Notes under the pieces: model-generated | The model's input: only the letters and a program-made list of their open reading frames with translations | Told to the model about the DNA's origin: nothing | Database searches by the model: none | Position numbers and translations under genes: made by a program | Assembly: GCA_029782215.1 (NCBI GenBank) | Contig: JAKOVD010000025.1 | Span: 29,812-93,811 of the forward strand | Source: Chloroflexota bacterium | GTDB taxonomy: Bacteria; Chloroflexota; Anaerolineae; J102 | DNA: 64,000 nt | Direction of reading: 5' to 3' | In this document: positions 45,119 through 58,545 of the stretch, one piece after another | Position numbering within the stretch: the first letter of the stretch is position 1 | Layout: the number at the start of each line of letters is the position of its first letter

Positions 45119-46410
45119 CAGGTGCGCTCAACCTCCTCAGTCTCCGTGGCTTCAGGCGCATCGTGCCGTACGCGCAGGCGCACCTGCTCGATACGGTTGT
45201 CGTTTACTGTCAGCACTTCCAGTTGCGCCGTCCCCAGGTCCAGGGTGTCGCCTTCGTCCGGTACCCGCTGCAGGTGCGAGTACAGCACCCCGGCCAGGGT
45301 GTAACTTTCATCCTCGTCCGTGAGCTCCAGGTTCAGCTCACGGTTGAGATCGTCGATGTTCACGCGACCGCTGACCAGGTACACGCCGGGTTCCTCCACC
45401 TCGATCAACGGTGATTCGGCGTCGTACTCATCTTGGATGTCGCCCACGATCTCTTCCAGGAGGTCCTCGATGGTGACGATGCCTGCCGTACCGCCGTATT
45501 CGTCCACGACGATGGCCAGGTGCGTCTTGCGGCGCTGCAGGTCGGGGAGCAGATCGCTCACCATGGCAGACTCAGGAACGAAGTAGGGCATGCGCATCAG
45601 GTTGCGGATGTCGAACTCCGTTCTGCCCTCGCGGAAGTAGGTCAGCAGGTCCTTGGCATAGAGAACGCCGATGATCCTGTCGATGGTATCCTCGTAGATG
45701 GGGATACGGGAGTGCCCGCATCCTACCACCATGTCCAGCACCTGCTGCAGGGTGGCAGAGCGGTCCAGACCCACGACATCGACCCTGGGCACCATGACCT
45801 GCACCACTGCGGTCTCGCCAAAACGGAAGATGCTGTCGATCATCTCGCGCTCATCGGCCTCGATGAACTGCTCCTCTTCACCCACGTTCAGCAGCAGGCG
45901 CAGGCCATCCTCGGTCAGGAAGATGTTGCGCGCCGTGCCCGTGGTATCGGGGCTCAGGCGCTGGGCCGCGCGCAGCAGCAGCCAGGTCACGGGAGCCGCC
46001 AGCGCCAGCAGCCAGCGCAAAGGCCAGATGACCCGCAGCGCCACGCCCGTCGGATGCTGGACGGCAACGGCCCGGCCTGCCACCTGGATCAGGAGCAGGA
46101 TGACGCCGATCACCAACAGAGCCGCCACCAGCCAGCCCAGGCTGAGGTTGCTGCGCAGCGCCAGCCAGGTCACGGCGCCGGCGGCCCCGCCAATGGCCAG
46201 GGTCCGGAAGACCCACACCCCCGCCAGGAAGCGCTCGGCATCCTTAAGCAAGGCCTCGATGCGCAGCGCCGAAGAAACCCCGTGCTCTCTCAGGTCACGC
46301 ACGCGGGCGCGGCTGACCGTCACCAATGACACCTCGGCCAGGGCGACAAAGAACATCAGCGCCAGCGAAAGCACCAGCACGACCCAGGCAAGGCCTTGCG
46401 AGATACTCAT
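45118..46410 (-). CDS. CNNM/CorC-type transporter with CBS domains
   Basis: About 430 residues. The N-terminal DUF21 (CNNM) part has three to four helices up to residue about 155. Two CBS domains follow (about 200-320, V-M-V-P-R-V-D-V and H-S-R-I-P-I-Y-E). A CorC/HlyC transporter-associated domain ends the protein (about 335-420, G-R-V-N-I-D-D-L). Family members export magnesium or cobalt or sense ATP; the exact cation is open. The start at 46410 is preferred; 46440 is possible. Confidence 0.9.
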   Translation of the reverse strand: MSISQGLAWVVLVLSLALMFFVALAEVSLVTVSRARVRDLREHGVSSALRIEALLKDAERFLAGVWVFRTLAIGGAAGAVTWLALRSNLSLGWLVAALLVIGVILLLIQVAGRAVAVQHPTGVALRVIWPLRWLLALAAPVTWLLLRAAQRLSPDTTGTARNIFLTEDGLRLLLNVGEEEQFIEADEREMIDSIFRFGETAVVQVMVPRVDVVGLDRSATLQQVLDMVVGCGHSRIPIYEDTIDRIIGVLYAKDLLTYFREGRTEFDIRNLMRMPYFVPESAMVSDLLPDLQRRKTHLAIVVDEYGGTAGIVTIEDLLEEIVGDIQDEYDAESPLIEVEEPGVYLVSGRVNIDDLNRELNLELTDEDESYTLAGVLYSHLQRVPDEGDTLDLGTAQLEVLTVNDNRIEQVRLRVRHDAPEATETEEVERT

Positions 46411-46565
46411 GGCAAGGATTCCCGGTTGAGCAATAAGCACCTCAGGAACGACCGTTTTGCTGCAATGGACTCAAAGCAGCGGCTATGCCGCACGCGGTGA
46501 AGCAAAGATACCACACCACGCACAAACGGTACAATCGGGCGCTGTTCGTCGCCGGTTGCGCGTCC

Positions 46566-47555
46566 TCAGGCCCTGACCATGACCGCGCCCGCCGGAAGCA
46601 CCTGGTCTGTCAGCACCACGCCGGCGCCAATACGCGAGTGTGCGCCCACCGCGACGTTGTCGAGCACCGCGTGAGCACCGAGGACACAGCCTTCCCCGAT
46701 CGCCGTCTCCCCCCACAGGCACACCCCCGGCCCCAGCACGCTGTCGCGACCTATGGTAACGCCGGGGTGGACATAGGTATGTTCCGGGTCCACCATCGTA
46801 ACGCCTTCGAGCATCCAACGCTGGTTGATCCGGCGGCGAAGAATGGCCTCGGCTTCCGCCAGGTGCACCCGCGTATTGATGCCCATCACTTCCTCTTCAT
46901 CCGTGGTGGTGATGGCTACAACCCGGCGCCCATCGGCCACGGCCAACCCAATGGTATCGGTCAGATAGTACTCGCCTTTGGCGGCGCTGGGCTGGATCCG
47001 CTGCAGCGCCCGCCACAGCCAGGCAGCGTCGAAGCAGTAGACGCCGGCATTCAGCTCACGGATTGCCTGCTGCTCTGCCGTGGCCTCGGCCTCCTCGACG
47101 ATGCCCAGGACGTCGCCGGCGTCGTCGCGAACAAGGCGCCCGAACCCGCGCGGATCGTCCGCGACCACCGTCAGCATGGTCACCGGGCCGTCATGGTCGC
47201 CGTGAGCAGTCACCAGCCGGCGCATGGTGTCCACCGTCAGCAGGGGCATATCAGCGGCACACACCAGCACCGTATCGACCCCTTCCGCCAGCGCCGGCTC
47301 CGCCTGCATGACCGCATGAGCAGTGCCGAGCTGCTCGACCTGCTCCACGAAGCGGCAGCGGTCTGCTAACGCCTCCCGCACGGCTTCGGCGCCATGCCCC
47401 ACCACCAGGACGGCGGGCTCGGGGCTGAGCTGCCGCGCCAGGTCGACGCTGTAGAACACCAGCGGTCGTCCGCCCAGCGGATGGAGAACCTTGGGCAGTG
47501 CAGAGCGCATGCGGGTGCCCCTGCCCGCGGCCAGAACGATAACAGCAAGATCCAT
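46566..47555 (-). CDS. GlmU-like nucleotidyltransferase without the acetyltransferase core
   Basis: 329 residues. The uridylyltransferase domain is complete: V-I-V-L-A-A-G-R-G-T-R-M-R-S-A-L-P-K-V-L near residue 5 and Q-L-G-T-A-H-A-V near residue 72. A left-handed beta-helix of only about 85 residues follows (V-H-P-G-V-T-I-G, A-H-S-R-I-G-A-G-V). Ordinary GlmU is about 450 residues and has its acetyltransferase His near 360, which is missing here. It therefore probably makes a sugar-nucleotide only. It lies 15 bp behind the rrn terminator. Confidence 0.85.
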   Translation of the reverse strand: MDLAVIVLAAGRGTRMRSALPKVLHPLGGRPLVFYSVDLARQLSPEPAVLVVGHGAEAVREALADRCRFVEQVEQLGTAHAVMQAEPALAEGVDTVLVCAADMPLLTVDTMRRLVTAHGDHDGPVTMLTVVADDPRGFGRLVRDDAGDVLGIVEEAEATAEQQAIRELNAGVYCFDAAWLWRALQRIQPSAAKGEYYLTDTIGLAVADGRRVVAITTTDEEEVMGINTRVHLAEAEAILRRRINQRWMLEGVTMVDPEHTYVHPGVTIGRDSVLGPGVCLWGETAIGEGCVLGAHAVLDNVAVGAHSRIGAGVVLTDQVLPAGAVMVRA

Positions 47556-47570
47556 CAGATCGATCCTATG

Positions 47571-47601
47571 AAAAGTGCGCCGCTCCGGAAGGGCGACGCA
47601 C
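47571..47601 (-). terminator. terminator of the rrn operon
   Basis: GTGCGTCGC pairs with GCGGCGCAC (one G-U pair) around a 9-nt loop on the reverse strand, followed by TTTT. It is the first strong hairpin after 5S rRNA. Confidence 0.65.
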
Positions 47602-47627
47602 TCGTCTAGAGACCAAAACAAAAAGCT

Positions 47628-47747
47628 CCCCTGGCGATGACCTACTCTTGCAGGGGGCTACCCCCCAACTACCATCGGCGCTAAAGAGCTTAACTGCCGG
47701 GTTCGGAATGGGACCGGGTGTGACCTCTTCGCTTCAATCACCAAGAG
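47628..47747 (-). rRNA. rrf: 5S ribosomal RNA
   Basis: About 120 nt. The 5' and 3' ends pair over about 14 bp (TCTTGGTGAT with ATCGCCAGGGG). The interior CCATTCCGAACCCGG-type segment with AGTTAAGC is the conserved 5S loop region. The ends are approximate. Confidence 0.93.
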
Positions 47748-47780
47748 AGCTTTTTTGCGAATGGGGAAGGTGCAGTGACC

Positions 47781-47830
47781 TGACACCTTAATAACTGAAC
47801 AGGATACGTAATTCCATCATCGTTTCTCGA
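47781..47830 (-). other. 3' arm of the 23S processing stem
   Basis: This segment and 50851-50913 are inverted copies. The outer 30 bp match with only two differences, and the inner ACGATGAT/GTTTCT block matches exactly. They would bring the 23S ends together as an RNase III-type processing stem of more than 40 bp. Confidence 0.85.
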
Positions 47831-50850
<3,020 letters not shown>

Positions 50851-50913
50851 ACACAAGAAACGATGATTGAAGTTTACGTATCCTATTCAGTTGTTAAGGT
50901 GTCAGGGGCAGGG
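50851..50913 (-). other. 5' arm of the 23S processing stem
   Basis: Partner of 47781-47830: the sequence from AGAAACGATGAT through TACGTATCCT to AAGGTGTCA on the forward strand repeats there. It lies between 23S and the spacer terminator. Confidence 0.85.
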
Positions 50914-51001
50914 AGCTTGCGCTTCCTGTCGAGGTATCGCACCTCCTTCCGGGTGTGACCTGGGTCCGACCCAGAAGGAAGAGCGCTACCGCTATGAGAG
51001 A

Positions 51002-51031
51002 CAAAAACAGCCCGACAAGCGCCGGGCTGTT
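51002..51031 (-). terminator. terminator-like hairpin inside the 16S-23S spacer
   Basis: On the reverse strand AACAGCCCG and CGGGCTGTT pair over 9 bp around an 8-nt loop and run into TTTTTG. It lies between tRNA-Ile and 23S in the direction of transcription. The rest of the spacer 50914-51168 contains no other gene. Confidence 0.65.
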
Positions 51032-51168
51032 AAGGCCAGTTGCACTGTCGTCTTTCGCTATCTCGCTTACACGAAGCCAAAAAGCATGTTGTCGGAGGCT
51101 GTTCTGAATCTGTGGATGTGAAATGGGGCTGCTACTGTAACACTGCTGCTGACGCTTTGTCAACTAAG

Positions 51169-51242
<74 letters not shown>

Positions 51243-51383
51243 GTGGGTAAGTCTTTAGCAACTGAAGAGTGATAGGGAATCAGAATGAGAGCCAGAGGGT
51301 CACCACCGGCCTTGACCGGGGTGTCGACCTGGGAGTGGCCACCCGCCTACCCTCGTGAGGGCGGCGGCAGGCGTGTCTCCCTA

Positions 51384-52879
<1,496 letters not shown>

Positions 52880-53160
52880 AAAAGGAATTTCTTTTTGACC
52901 TGTCGTACAGGTCTTGGCCTGGCATTCTCTTACTGTCTTCCCTACCACTCTTCAATTGTTAAAGTGCTCGCCCACGGCGCAGCTGGCTTTGTTGCCAGCT
53001 CACTCAGGCACACGGACTACCAGAGAGGGAAGCACTACCGCCGCTAGAAACTACTGCCGACGGCTTCGCTGCGCCTGCTTAACGACGCCTCGTCCACTCT
53101 CGATTAAGCCCTGTGTCTTGTTAAGGTCAGTAACTGCAAGACCTTTTGCCTGACCAAACT

Positions 53161-53189
53161 AGTCTATCATCAGCCTAGCTTGTTGTCAA
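53161..53189 (-). promoter_or_regulatory. rrn promoter P2
   Basis: TTGACA and TAGACT on the reverse strand with a 17-bp spacer, about 280 bp upstream of mature 16S. The hexamers and spacing are identical to the tRNA-Ala and pyrG promoters. Confidence 0.8.
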
Positions 53190-53286
53190 GTACCGAAGCA
53201 CTTCTTGTTAAGATTTCTTCTTCGATACTGCGGCCCGGTGGCCTTTCTTCATTGTCCGCAGCGCTGACTGCGAAGCAACGAAGAAG

Positions 53287-53315
53287 AATATATCACGACG
53301 GCACCCCCGTGTCAA
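53287..53315 (-). promoter_or_regulatory. rrn promoter P1
   Basis: TTGACA and TATATT on the reverse strand with a 17-bp spacer, 126 bp upstream of P2 and just beyond the recR stop. The leader from here to 16S (52880-53286) has no gene. Confidence 0.75.
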
Positions 53316-53355
53316 TACCCCAATTTGCCATTTATCTTAAAAGAATTGATCGCCT

Positions 53356-53955
53356 CTAGATGTCACGCCGGCCCTCCAGGGCGCGGCTCAATGTCACCTC
53401 GTCGGCGTATTCCAGGTCGCCGCCCATGGGCAGGCCGCGCGCCAACCGCGTGACGCGAATCCCCAGCGGATGCAGAAGCCGCGCCAGGTACATGCCCGTG
53501 GCCTCGCCCTCCATCGTCGGATTGGTGGCAATGAGAATCTCAGCCGGGGCCTCGACCCTCGCCCGGTCGAGCAGGGCGCCAATGCGCAGATCGTCGGGGC
53601 CAATGCCCTCTACCGGGTTAATCACGCCGTGCAAGACGTGATAGAGCCCGCGGAACGCCCCGGTGCGCTCGATGGCCACCACGTCCAGCGGCTCCTCCAC
53701 CACACAGATGAGCCGTACGTCACGATTCCTATCACTGCAGATAGCACAAGGATCGGTCGTCGTCAGATTCTGGCAGCGCCGGCAGTAAACGATGTTGGCC
53801 TTGAGCTCGCCGATGGCGCTCGCCAGTTCCTGCACCTGGTCGGCGGGAGCGCGCAGGAGATGGAAAGCCAGACGCGAGGCGCTCTTTGGACCGATCCCCG
53901 GCAACTGCACCAGGGCATCGATCACGCGCTGAATGGGCTCGGCTACGATGTACAT
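53356..53955 (-). CDS. recR: recombination mediator RecR
   Basis: 199 residues from the ATG at 53955. A helix-hairpin-helix (L-P-G-I-G-P-K-S-A-S-R) is near residue 18, four zinc cysteines lie in C-R-R-C and C-A-I-C, and the Toprim domain has V-V-E-E-P-L-D near residue 80. It acts with RecO in RecFOR gap repair. A TTG start at 53997 is possible but poorly placed. It is the distal gene of dnaX-ybaB-recR and ends just before rrn P1. Confidence 0.95.
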   Translation of the reverse strand: MYIVAEPIQRVIDALVQLPGIGPKSASRLAFHLLRAPADQVQELASAIGELKANIVYCRRCQNLTTTDPCAICSDRNRDVRLICVVEEPLDVVAIERTGAFRGLYHVLHGVINPVEGIGPDDLRIGALLDRARVEAPAEILIATNPTMEGEATGMYLARLLHPLGIRVTRLARGLPMGGDLEYADEVTLSRALEGRRDI

Positions 53956-54030
53956 AAACAGGCCACGAACAAGGTGATCACAGAAAAGCGATGACAATCT
54001 CCGGCAGACGATCCGCCGGTAGCCGGCACG

Positions 54031-54420
54031 CTACAGGAGCCCGGGCGGCAGATTCAAACCCTGGGTCAACCCACCCATGCGCTGGCTGGCCAGCTGCTGG
54101 GACTGCTGCAGCGCCTCATTGACCGCCGACAGCACCAGGTCCTGCAGCATCTCGACATCGTCGGGGTCGACGACCTCCGGCTTGATCGTGATGGCACGAA
54201 TCTCCTGCTGGCCGTTGGCCACCACCGTAACCACACCGCCACCCACGCTGACCTCGACCGTCTCTTCGGCCAACGAGGCCTGGGCAGCCTCCATCTCCTG
54301 CTGAAGCTGCTGAATTTGGGCAAGCATGTTGCCGCCGCCCTTGCCCCCGCCGGCGGCCGGCGTTGCAGGACGAGTGCCAGGTGAACGATAGCCCTTGGGC
54401 GGGCTCTTCTTCTTTGTCAT
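54031..54420 (-). CDS. ybaB: YbaB/EbfC nucleoid-associated protein
   Basis: 129 residues. A Lys/Pro/Gly-rich N-terminal tail of about 30 residues precedes the YbaB core (I-Q-Q-L-Q-Q-E-M, then [12 protein letters not shown], then [12 protein letters not shown]). It binds DNA and is nearly always encoded between dnaX and recR, as here. The basic tail is an addition to the usual 100-residue protein. Confidence 0.93.
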   Translation of the reverse strand: MTKKKSPPKGYRSPGTRPATPAAGGGKGGGNMLAQIQQLQQEMEAAQASLAEETVEVSVGGGVVTVVANGQQEIRAITIKPEVVDPDDVEMLQDLVLSAVNEALQQSQQLASQRMGGLTQGLNLPPGLL

Positions 54421-54443
54421 GAGTACACAACCGATAGGGGAGA

Positions 54444-56054
54444 TTACGAATTCGTCGCCGGTTTGATGCGGGCGACGGTGGCGCCAAGTTCTCTTGCCGT
54501 CTTGACCAGGGGATCTTCCTCGGGCTCCGCCGTTCCCGGCCTGGAAGCCGGTTGTGTGGAGGGCGCGGCCGGGGCCGCTGCTGCCAGGTGGTACTTGCTG
54601 TCCACGAGCTTCACGGTCATCGGCCGGCCCATGACCGTCGAAACCACGGCGTTCACCTGGTCGACGGCGCCCTGCACCTGGTCGCGATGGAAATCATAGG
54701 CAAAACCGATGACATACTGATCATCCTCGATCCCCAGCGGCTGCCCCGAGCGCAGGATCGCCTGGATGCGCGGGCTGTACTGTCGCATGCCCCCTACGAT
54801 CTGCTTCCAGGACTGATCCAATTCCGCCCCAGACGCAGCCGCCGGAGCACCGGCGCTCACCGGCGATGCAGGCGGTGGTGGCGTTGGCGTCGCCGTTGGT
54901 GACACGGTCGCCGGCCGTGCGGGCGGGGCGGTCTGCGCAACGGCCATAGGCGCAGGCGCAACAGGCGCCGCGCCCCTGTCCAGCATGTCAAGCAAGGCAA
55001 GCTCGACTGCCAGGTAGCCCGCAAACGGCGTCTTCAGGGCCAGACCCGCCTCGTTCAAGGCACGAATGTCGTGGAGCAGTTGCGGCGCCTCAAAACGCTG
55101 TGCCTGCGCTTGCATGGTCACCAACATGGCGTCAGGCAGATCCACCAGGGTCGGGTCCCGGCCCACGTTGAGCAGCAGCACGCTGCGGAAGTGGTCGATC
55201 AACTGGTTCACGAGCTGTCCCAGCTCCACACCCTGGCCGATCAGCTCATGCAGCTTGTGCAGAACCGCAGCCGGGTCGCCGCCGGCGATGGCATCGGTCA
55301 ACTCGGCAATCGCCGCTCCCGACACCATGCCCAGGATATCCCGCACCAGCTCGGCATCCACCTGTTCATGGCCATAGGCAGTGATCTGGTCCAGCAGGCT
55401 GATGGCATCGCGCATTGAGCCGGTGGCGGCGCGGGCGATGACGGCGAGCGCCTCGGGGGTGACGGTGATGCCCTCACGCTCGGCCAGGGCGCCCAAATGG
55501 GCCGCCACCTGGCGCGTGCTGATGCGATGGAAGTCAAAGCGCTGGCAGCGCGAGATCACCGTGGCCGGTATCTTGTGCGGCTCGGTCGTCGCCAGAATAA
55601 AGATGACATGCGGCGGAGGCTCCTCCAAGGTCTTCAACAAGGCGTTGAAAGCCGAGGTGGACAGCATGTGCACCTCGTCGATGACATAGACCTTGTAGGT
55701 CGCCTCCGAGGGAACGAAGGCCACGCGATCGCGTAGCTCGCGAATATCGTCGACGCTGGTGTTGGAGGCAGCATCGATCTCGATGAGGTCGAGCAGCCGG
55801 CCCTCGTTGATGGCCTGGCAAATGGCGCAGGTATTGTCCGGCCGCGCCTCCACCTCTGCCGCCTGGCAGTTGACGGCCTTGGCCAGGATGCGGGCCGTGC
55901 TGGTCTTGCCGGTGCCCCGAGGTCCCGTCAGCAGGTAGGCGTGGCCGATCCGCCCCTGGCGCAGCGCATTGCGCAGCGTCGTGGCCACGTGGTCTTGGCC
56001 GACCAGGTCATCGAAACTCTGGGGCCGGTAGCGACGGTAGAGAGCTTGGGACAT
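54444..56054 (-). CDS. dnaX: DNA polymerase III gamma/tau subunit
   Basis: 536 residues starting [14 protein letters not shown]. Walker A is G-P-R-G-T-G-K-T-S near residue 46. Zinc cysteines lie in C-Q then C-A-I-C, Walker B is V-I-D-E-V-H-M-L, sensor regions follow, and the AAA+ part ends near residue 360. A Pro/Thr/Ala-rich linker and a small C-terminal domain follow. It is the clamp-loader ATPase of the replisome. The 18 codons upstream of 56054 have no ribosome site. Confidence 0.95.
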   Translation of the reverse strand: MSQALYRRYRPQSFDDLVGQDHVATTLRNALRQGRIGHAYLLTGPRGTGKTSTARILAKAVNCQAAEVEARPDNTCAICQAINEGRLLDLIEIDAASNTSVDDIRELRDRVAFVPSEATYKVYVIDEVHMLSTSAFNALLKTLEEPPPHVIFILATTEPHKIPATVISRCQRFDFHRISTRQVAAHLGALAEREGITVTPEALAVIARAATGSMRDAISLLDQITAYGHEQVDAELVRDILGMVSGAAIAELTDAIAGGDPAAVLHKLHELIGQGVELGQLVNQLIDHFRSVLLLNVGRDPTLVDLPDAMLVTMQAQAQRFEAPQLLHDIRALNEAGLALKTPFAGYLAVELALLDMLDRGAAPVAPAPMAVAQTAPPARPATVSPTATPTPPPPASPVSAGAPAAASGAELDQSWKQIVGGMRQYSPRIQAILRSGQPLGIEDDQYVIGFAYDFHRDQVQGAVDQVNAVVSTVMGRPMTVKLVDSKYHLAAAAPAAPSTQPASRPGTAEPEEDPLVKTARELGATVARIKPATNS

Positions 56055-56172
56055 CAGGAAATGACAGCTAGCGAACGGCGATCGGGTAGGGCGGAAGGAT
56101 GGTAGCACCCGGCGCCAGGTGCGTCAAGGAGGCAGTCGCCTCACAAGGAAAAGCGGTGGTCGCCGGCGAGCA

Positions 56173-56580
56173 CTAGCCTCGCAGGGTCGCCCACGGCGCC
56201 TCGCCGGACATATCCACCAGGGCAGGGCCTTCGAACACGGCGGGAGAGAGAATGGCGAGAAATACCAGCTCGGTGTCGCCGGCGTTGTATGTGCCGTGAA
56301 CGACATTCGTGGGGATGTGCGCCGCTTCGCCCGGCCCCAACAGCCGGTATTCCCGGTCGACCCACTGCTCGGCCGTGCCCGAGACCACATAGATGATCTC
56401 TTCCATCGCCGGGTGGCGGTGGAATTTGTGGGCCTTGCCCACCGGCATGGTGACCCGCACCAGTTGCAGCTTTTCGGCCGCCGTCAGGCCCACCCGGCTA
56501 ATCCACTCGTGAGGTCCCCAGGGTGAACTGTCGACCTGGACGTCGGCATTGCCGACAAAACGGAGAGACTCTGGACTCAT
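56173..56580 (-). CDS. cupin domain protein
   Basis: 135 residues, a single cupin beta-barrel. F-H-R-H-P-A-M-E-E-I-I-Y-V-V-S-G gives the first motif (two His, one Glu) near residue 55, and P-T-N-V-V-H-G-T-Y the second. The fold binds a metal and a small ligand; no reaction can be assigned. It follows the nitrilase-family gene in the reverse direction, 36 bp apart. Confidence 0.85.
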   Translation of the reverse strand: MSPESLRFVGNADVQVDSSPWGPHEWISRVGLTAAEKLQLVRVTMPVGKAHKFHRHPAMEEIIYVVSGTAEQWVDREYRLLGPGEAAHIPTNVVHGTYNAGDTELVFLAILSPAVFEGPALVDMSGEAPWATLRG

Positions 56581-56616
56581 TGCTTCAGCTCCTCATGCGG
56601 GACGAAGGATAAACTG

Positions 56617-57402
56617 TCAAAGGGCGTAGCATTCAGGACGGCGGTCGGTCAGGACCGGGATGCGGCGGCGGGCGTCGTCGGCCTGCGCCAGATCGACGGT
56701 TCCGGTCAGCAGAATGGCGCTATCGCCACCCTCCACGATCGTCTCCCCCCAGGGTCCGATCAGTGCCGAGTGGCCGCCAAAGCTGTTGGCCCGATCGCTG
56801 CCCACCCGGTTGGCAGCGGCGACAAAACACTGGTTCTCGATGGCTCGCGCCCTCACCAGGGTGCGCCAGTGGGCCAAACGCGGCTGGGGCCACTCGCTGG
56901 GCAGGAGGATGAGACGGGCGCCCGCCAACGCGTAGGTCCTGAACAACTCCGGGAAGCGCAAGTCATAGCAGATGGCCATTCCCGTGGTCCCCCAGGGCAG
57001 CTCGCGCAGGCCGGGCCCGGCGCCGGCAGCCAGCCACTGGTCTTCCCCCATGAGCCGGAAACGGTGGATCTTGCAGTAAGGTTCGAGCACCTGGCCTTCC
57101 GGACCGAAGAGCGGCGCCGCGTTGTAGACGCCGTCCCCGTCCTTCAACAGAAAAGACCCGGTGATCCACAGGCGATAGGCCCTGGCCCAGCCGCCGAGCA
57201 CGTGGGCTGTGTAGCCGTCAAGGGGCTCTGCCAGGTCGGCCGCGCGCTCAAGGTCATAGCCAGTGGTCCAGAGCTCGGGAAAGACGATGAGATCGCTGCC
57301 GCGCGTCGCGGCCTCCTGCACCAGGCCATTGGCCTGCTCCAGGTTTGCATCCCGGTCGCCCAGGGCAACGTCGATTTGGGCAAGTGAGATCGTGATGGAC
57401 AT
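56617..57402 (-). CDS. nitrilase/omega-amidase family carbon-nitrogen hydrolase
   Basis: 261 residues with the Glu-Lys-Cys triad visible: Glu in F-P-E-L-W near residue 42, Lys in Y-C-K-I-H-R-F near residue 108, and Cys in A-I-C-Y-D-L-R-F-P-E near residue 143. The sequence around D-L-R-F-P-E-L-F-R resembles omega-amidase and YafV-like repair enzymes. It hydrolyses small amides or deaminated metabolites. The start could be three codons further upstream. Confidence 0.9.
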   Translation of the reverse strand: MSITISLAQIDVALGDRDANLEQANGLVQEAATRGSDLIVFPELWTTGYDLERAADLAEPLDGYTAHVLGGWARAYRLWITGSFLLKDGDGVYNAAPLFGPEGQVLEPYCKIHRFRLMGEDQWLAAGAGPGLRELPWGTTGMAICYDLRFPELFRTYALAGARLILLPSEWPQPRLAHWRTLVRARAIENQCFVAAANRVGSDRANSFGGHSALIGPWGETIVEGGDSAILLTGTVDLAQADDARRRIPVLTDRRPECYAL

Positions 57403-57437
57403 GGCTCTCATTCCTGCAGTCGCTGGTCAGAGATCGT

Positions 57438-58373
57438 CTACCCGAAGACCGGCGTCTCGACCTCGCCCACCACTTCCGCCACGACCTCCGCCGCGGTGCG
57501 GCCGCGCAGGCGGGTCTGCGGGCTGATGTGGATGCGATGGGTCAGGACGTGCGGCGCCATCTTCTTGATGTCGTCGGGCAGCACATAGTCGCGGCTGGAC
57601 AGGGCGGCGTATGCCTGGCACGCCCGGTAGAGCGCCAGCGTGCCGCGCGGGCTGGCTCCCAGGTCCACCGCCGGGTGCTCCCGCGTGGCCCGCGCCACCC
57701 GTACCAGGTAACCCCGTACCGAAGGCTCGACCCGGACGTCACGCACGGCTGCCTGCATGGCCAGGATGTCGGCGGCTGCCGCCACCGGCCCCAACTCCGC
57801 CAGCGGGTCCGCGTGCGTATGGCGTACCAGGATATCGTTCTCCTCTGCCTCGGTCGGATAGCCAAGCGAGGTGCGGATGAAGAAGCGATCGATCTGCGCC
57901 TCCGGCAGGGGAAAGGTGCCTTCCAACTCAATGGGATTTTGCGTTGCCAGCACCAGGAAAGGCTGGGGCAAAGGGTAGGTCTCGCGATCTACCGTCACCT
58001 GCCGCTCCTGCATGGCCTCCAGCAGGGCCGACTGCGTGCGCGGCGTCGCCCGGTTGATCTCGTCGGCAAGGACCACCTGCGCCATCAAGGGTCCCGCGCG
58101 GTAGTCAAAGTCCTGAGTCTTCTGGTTGTACCAGACAATGCCCGTGACGTCCGAGGGCAGAAGGTCGGGCGTAAACTGGATGCGGGCGAAGGTGCAGCCA
58201 AGGGAACGAGCCAGCGCTTTGGCCAGGGTCGTCTTGCCGATGCCTGGCACATCCTCGAACAGCACGTGTCCCTCGCAGAGCAGGGCAACGAGGGCCAGCT
58301 CGACAACGTCATCTTTGCCGACAACGACCTGGCTCACATTGCTGCGGACGCGTTGGCCAAACTCGTGGATCAT
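57438..58373 (-). CDS. MoxR-family AAA ATPase
   Basis: 311 residues. Walker A is P-G-I-G-K-T-T-L-A-K near residue 41. Walker B lies in V-V-L-A-D-E-I-N-R-A, sensor 1 is A-T-Q-N-P near residue 148, and the lid domain is near the C-terminus. MoxR proteins act as chaperones for metalloenzyme or von Willebrand factor A protein maturation, but no DUF58 or vWA gene follows here. Next on the left, in the same direction, is the nitrilase-family gene. Confidence 0.92.
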   Translation of the reverse strand: MIHEFGQRVRSNVSQVVVGKDDVVELALVALLCEGHVLFEDVPGIGKTTLAKALARSLGCTFARIQFTPDLLPSDVTGIVWYNQKTQDFDYRAGPLMAQVVLADEINRATPRTQSALLEAMQERQVTVDRETYPLPQPFLVLATQNPIELEGTFPLPEAQIDRFFIRTSLGYPTEAEENDILVRHTHADPLAELGPVAAAADILAMQAAVRDVRVEPSVRGYLVRVARATREHPAVDLGASPRGTLALYRACQAYAALSSRDYVLPDDIKKMAPHVLTHRIHISPQTRLRGRTAAEVVAEVVGEVETPVFG

Positions 58374-58482
58374 GAGCTCTCACTTGGCAAAAGGCAGATA
58401 TTGTCATCCCATACCTGCTGGATGGACATCTTGCACGGCGACGCCCCCATTCTATCATGCCCCCTTCTCTTACGGCGCCCAT

Positions 58483-58536
58483 CGTAGCGACTTCAGTCGT
58501 TCCCTCTTCCCAGAAGCGACTGAGGTCGCCACTACG
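58483..58536. repeat. hairpin repeat, family H3 copy 1
   Basis: CGTAG (58483-58487) and CTACG (58532-58536) enclose GCGACTTCAGTCG and CGACTGAGGTCGC, which pair with one G-U. It lies between MoxR and the SpoIIE gene. A related, more decayed copy starts at 63724. Confidence 0.75.
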
Positions 58537-58545
58537 GTGCTCCCC

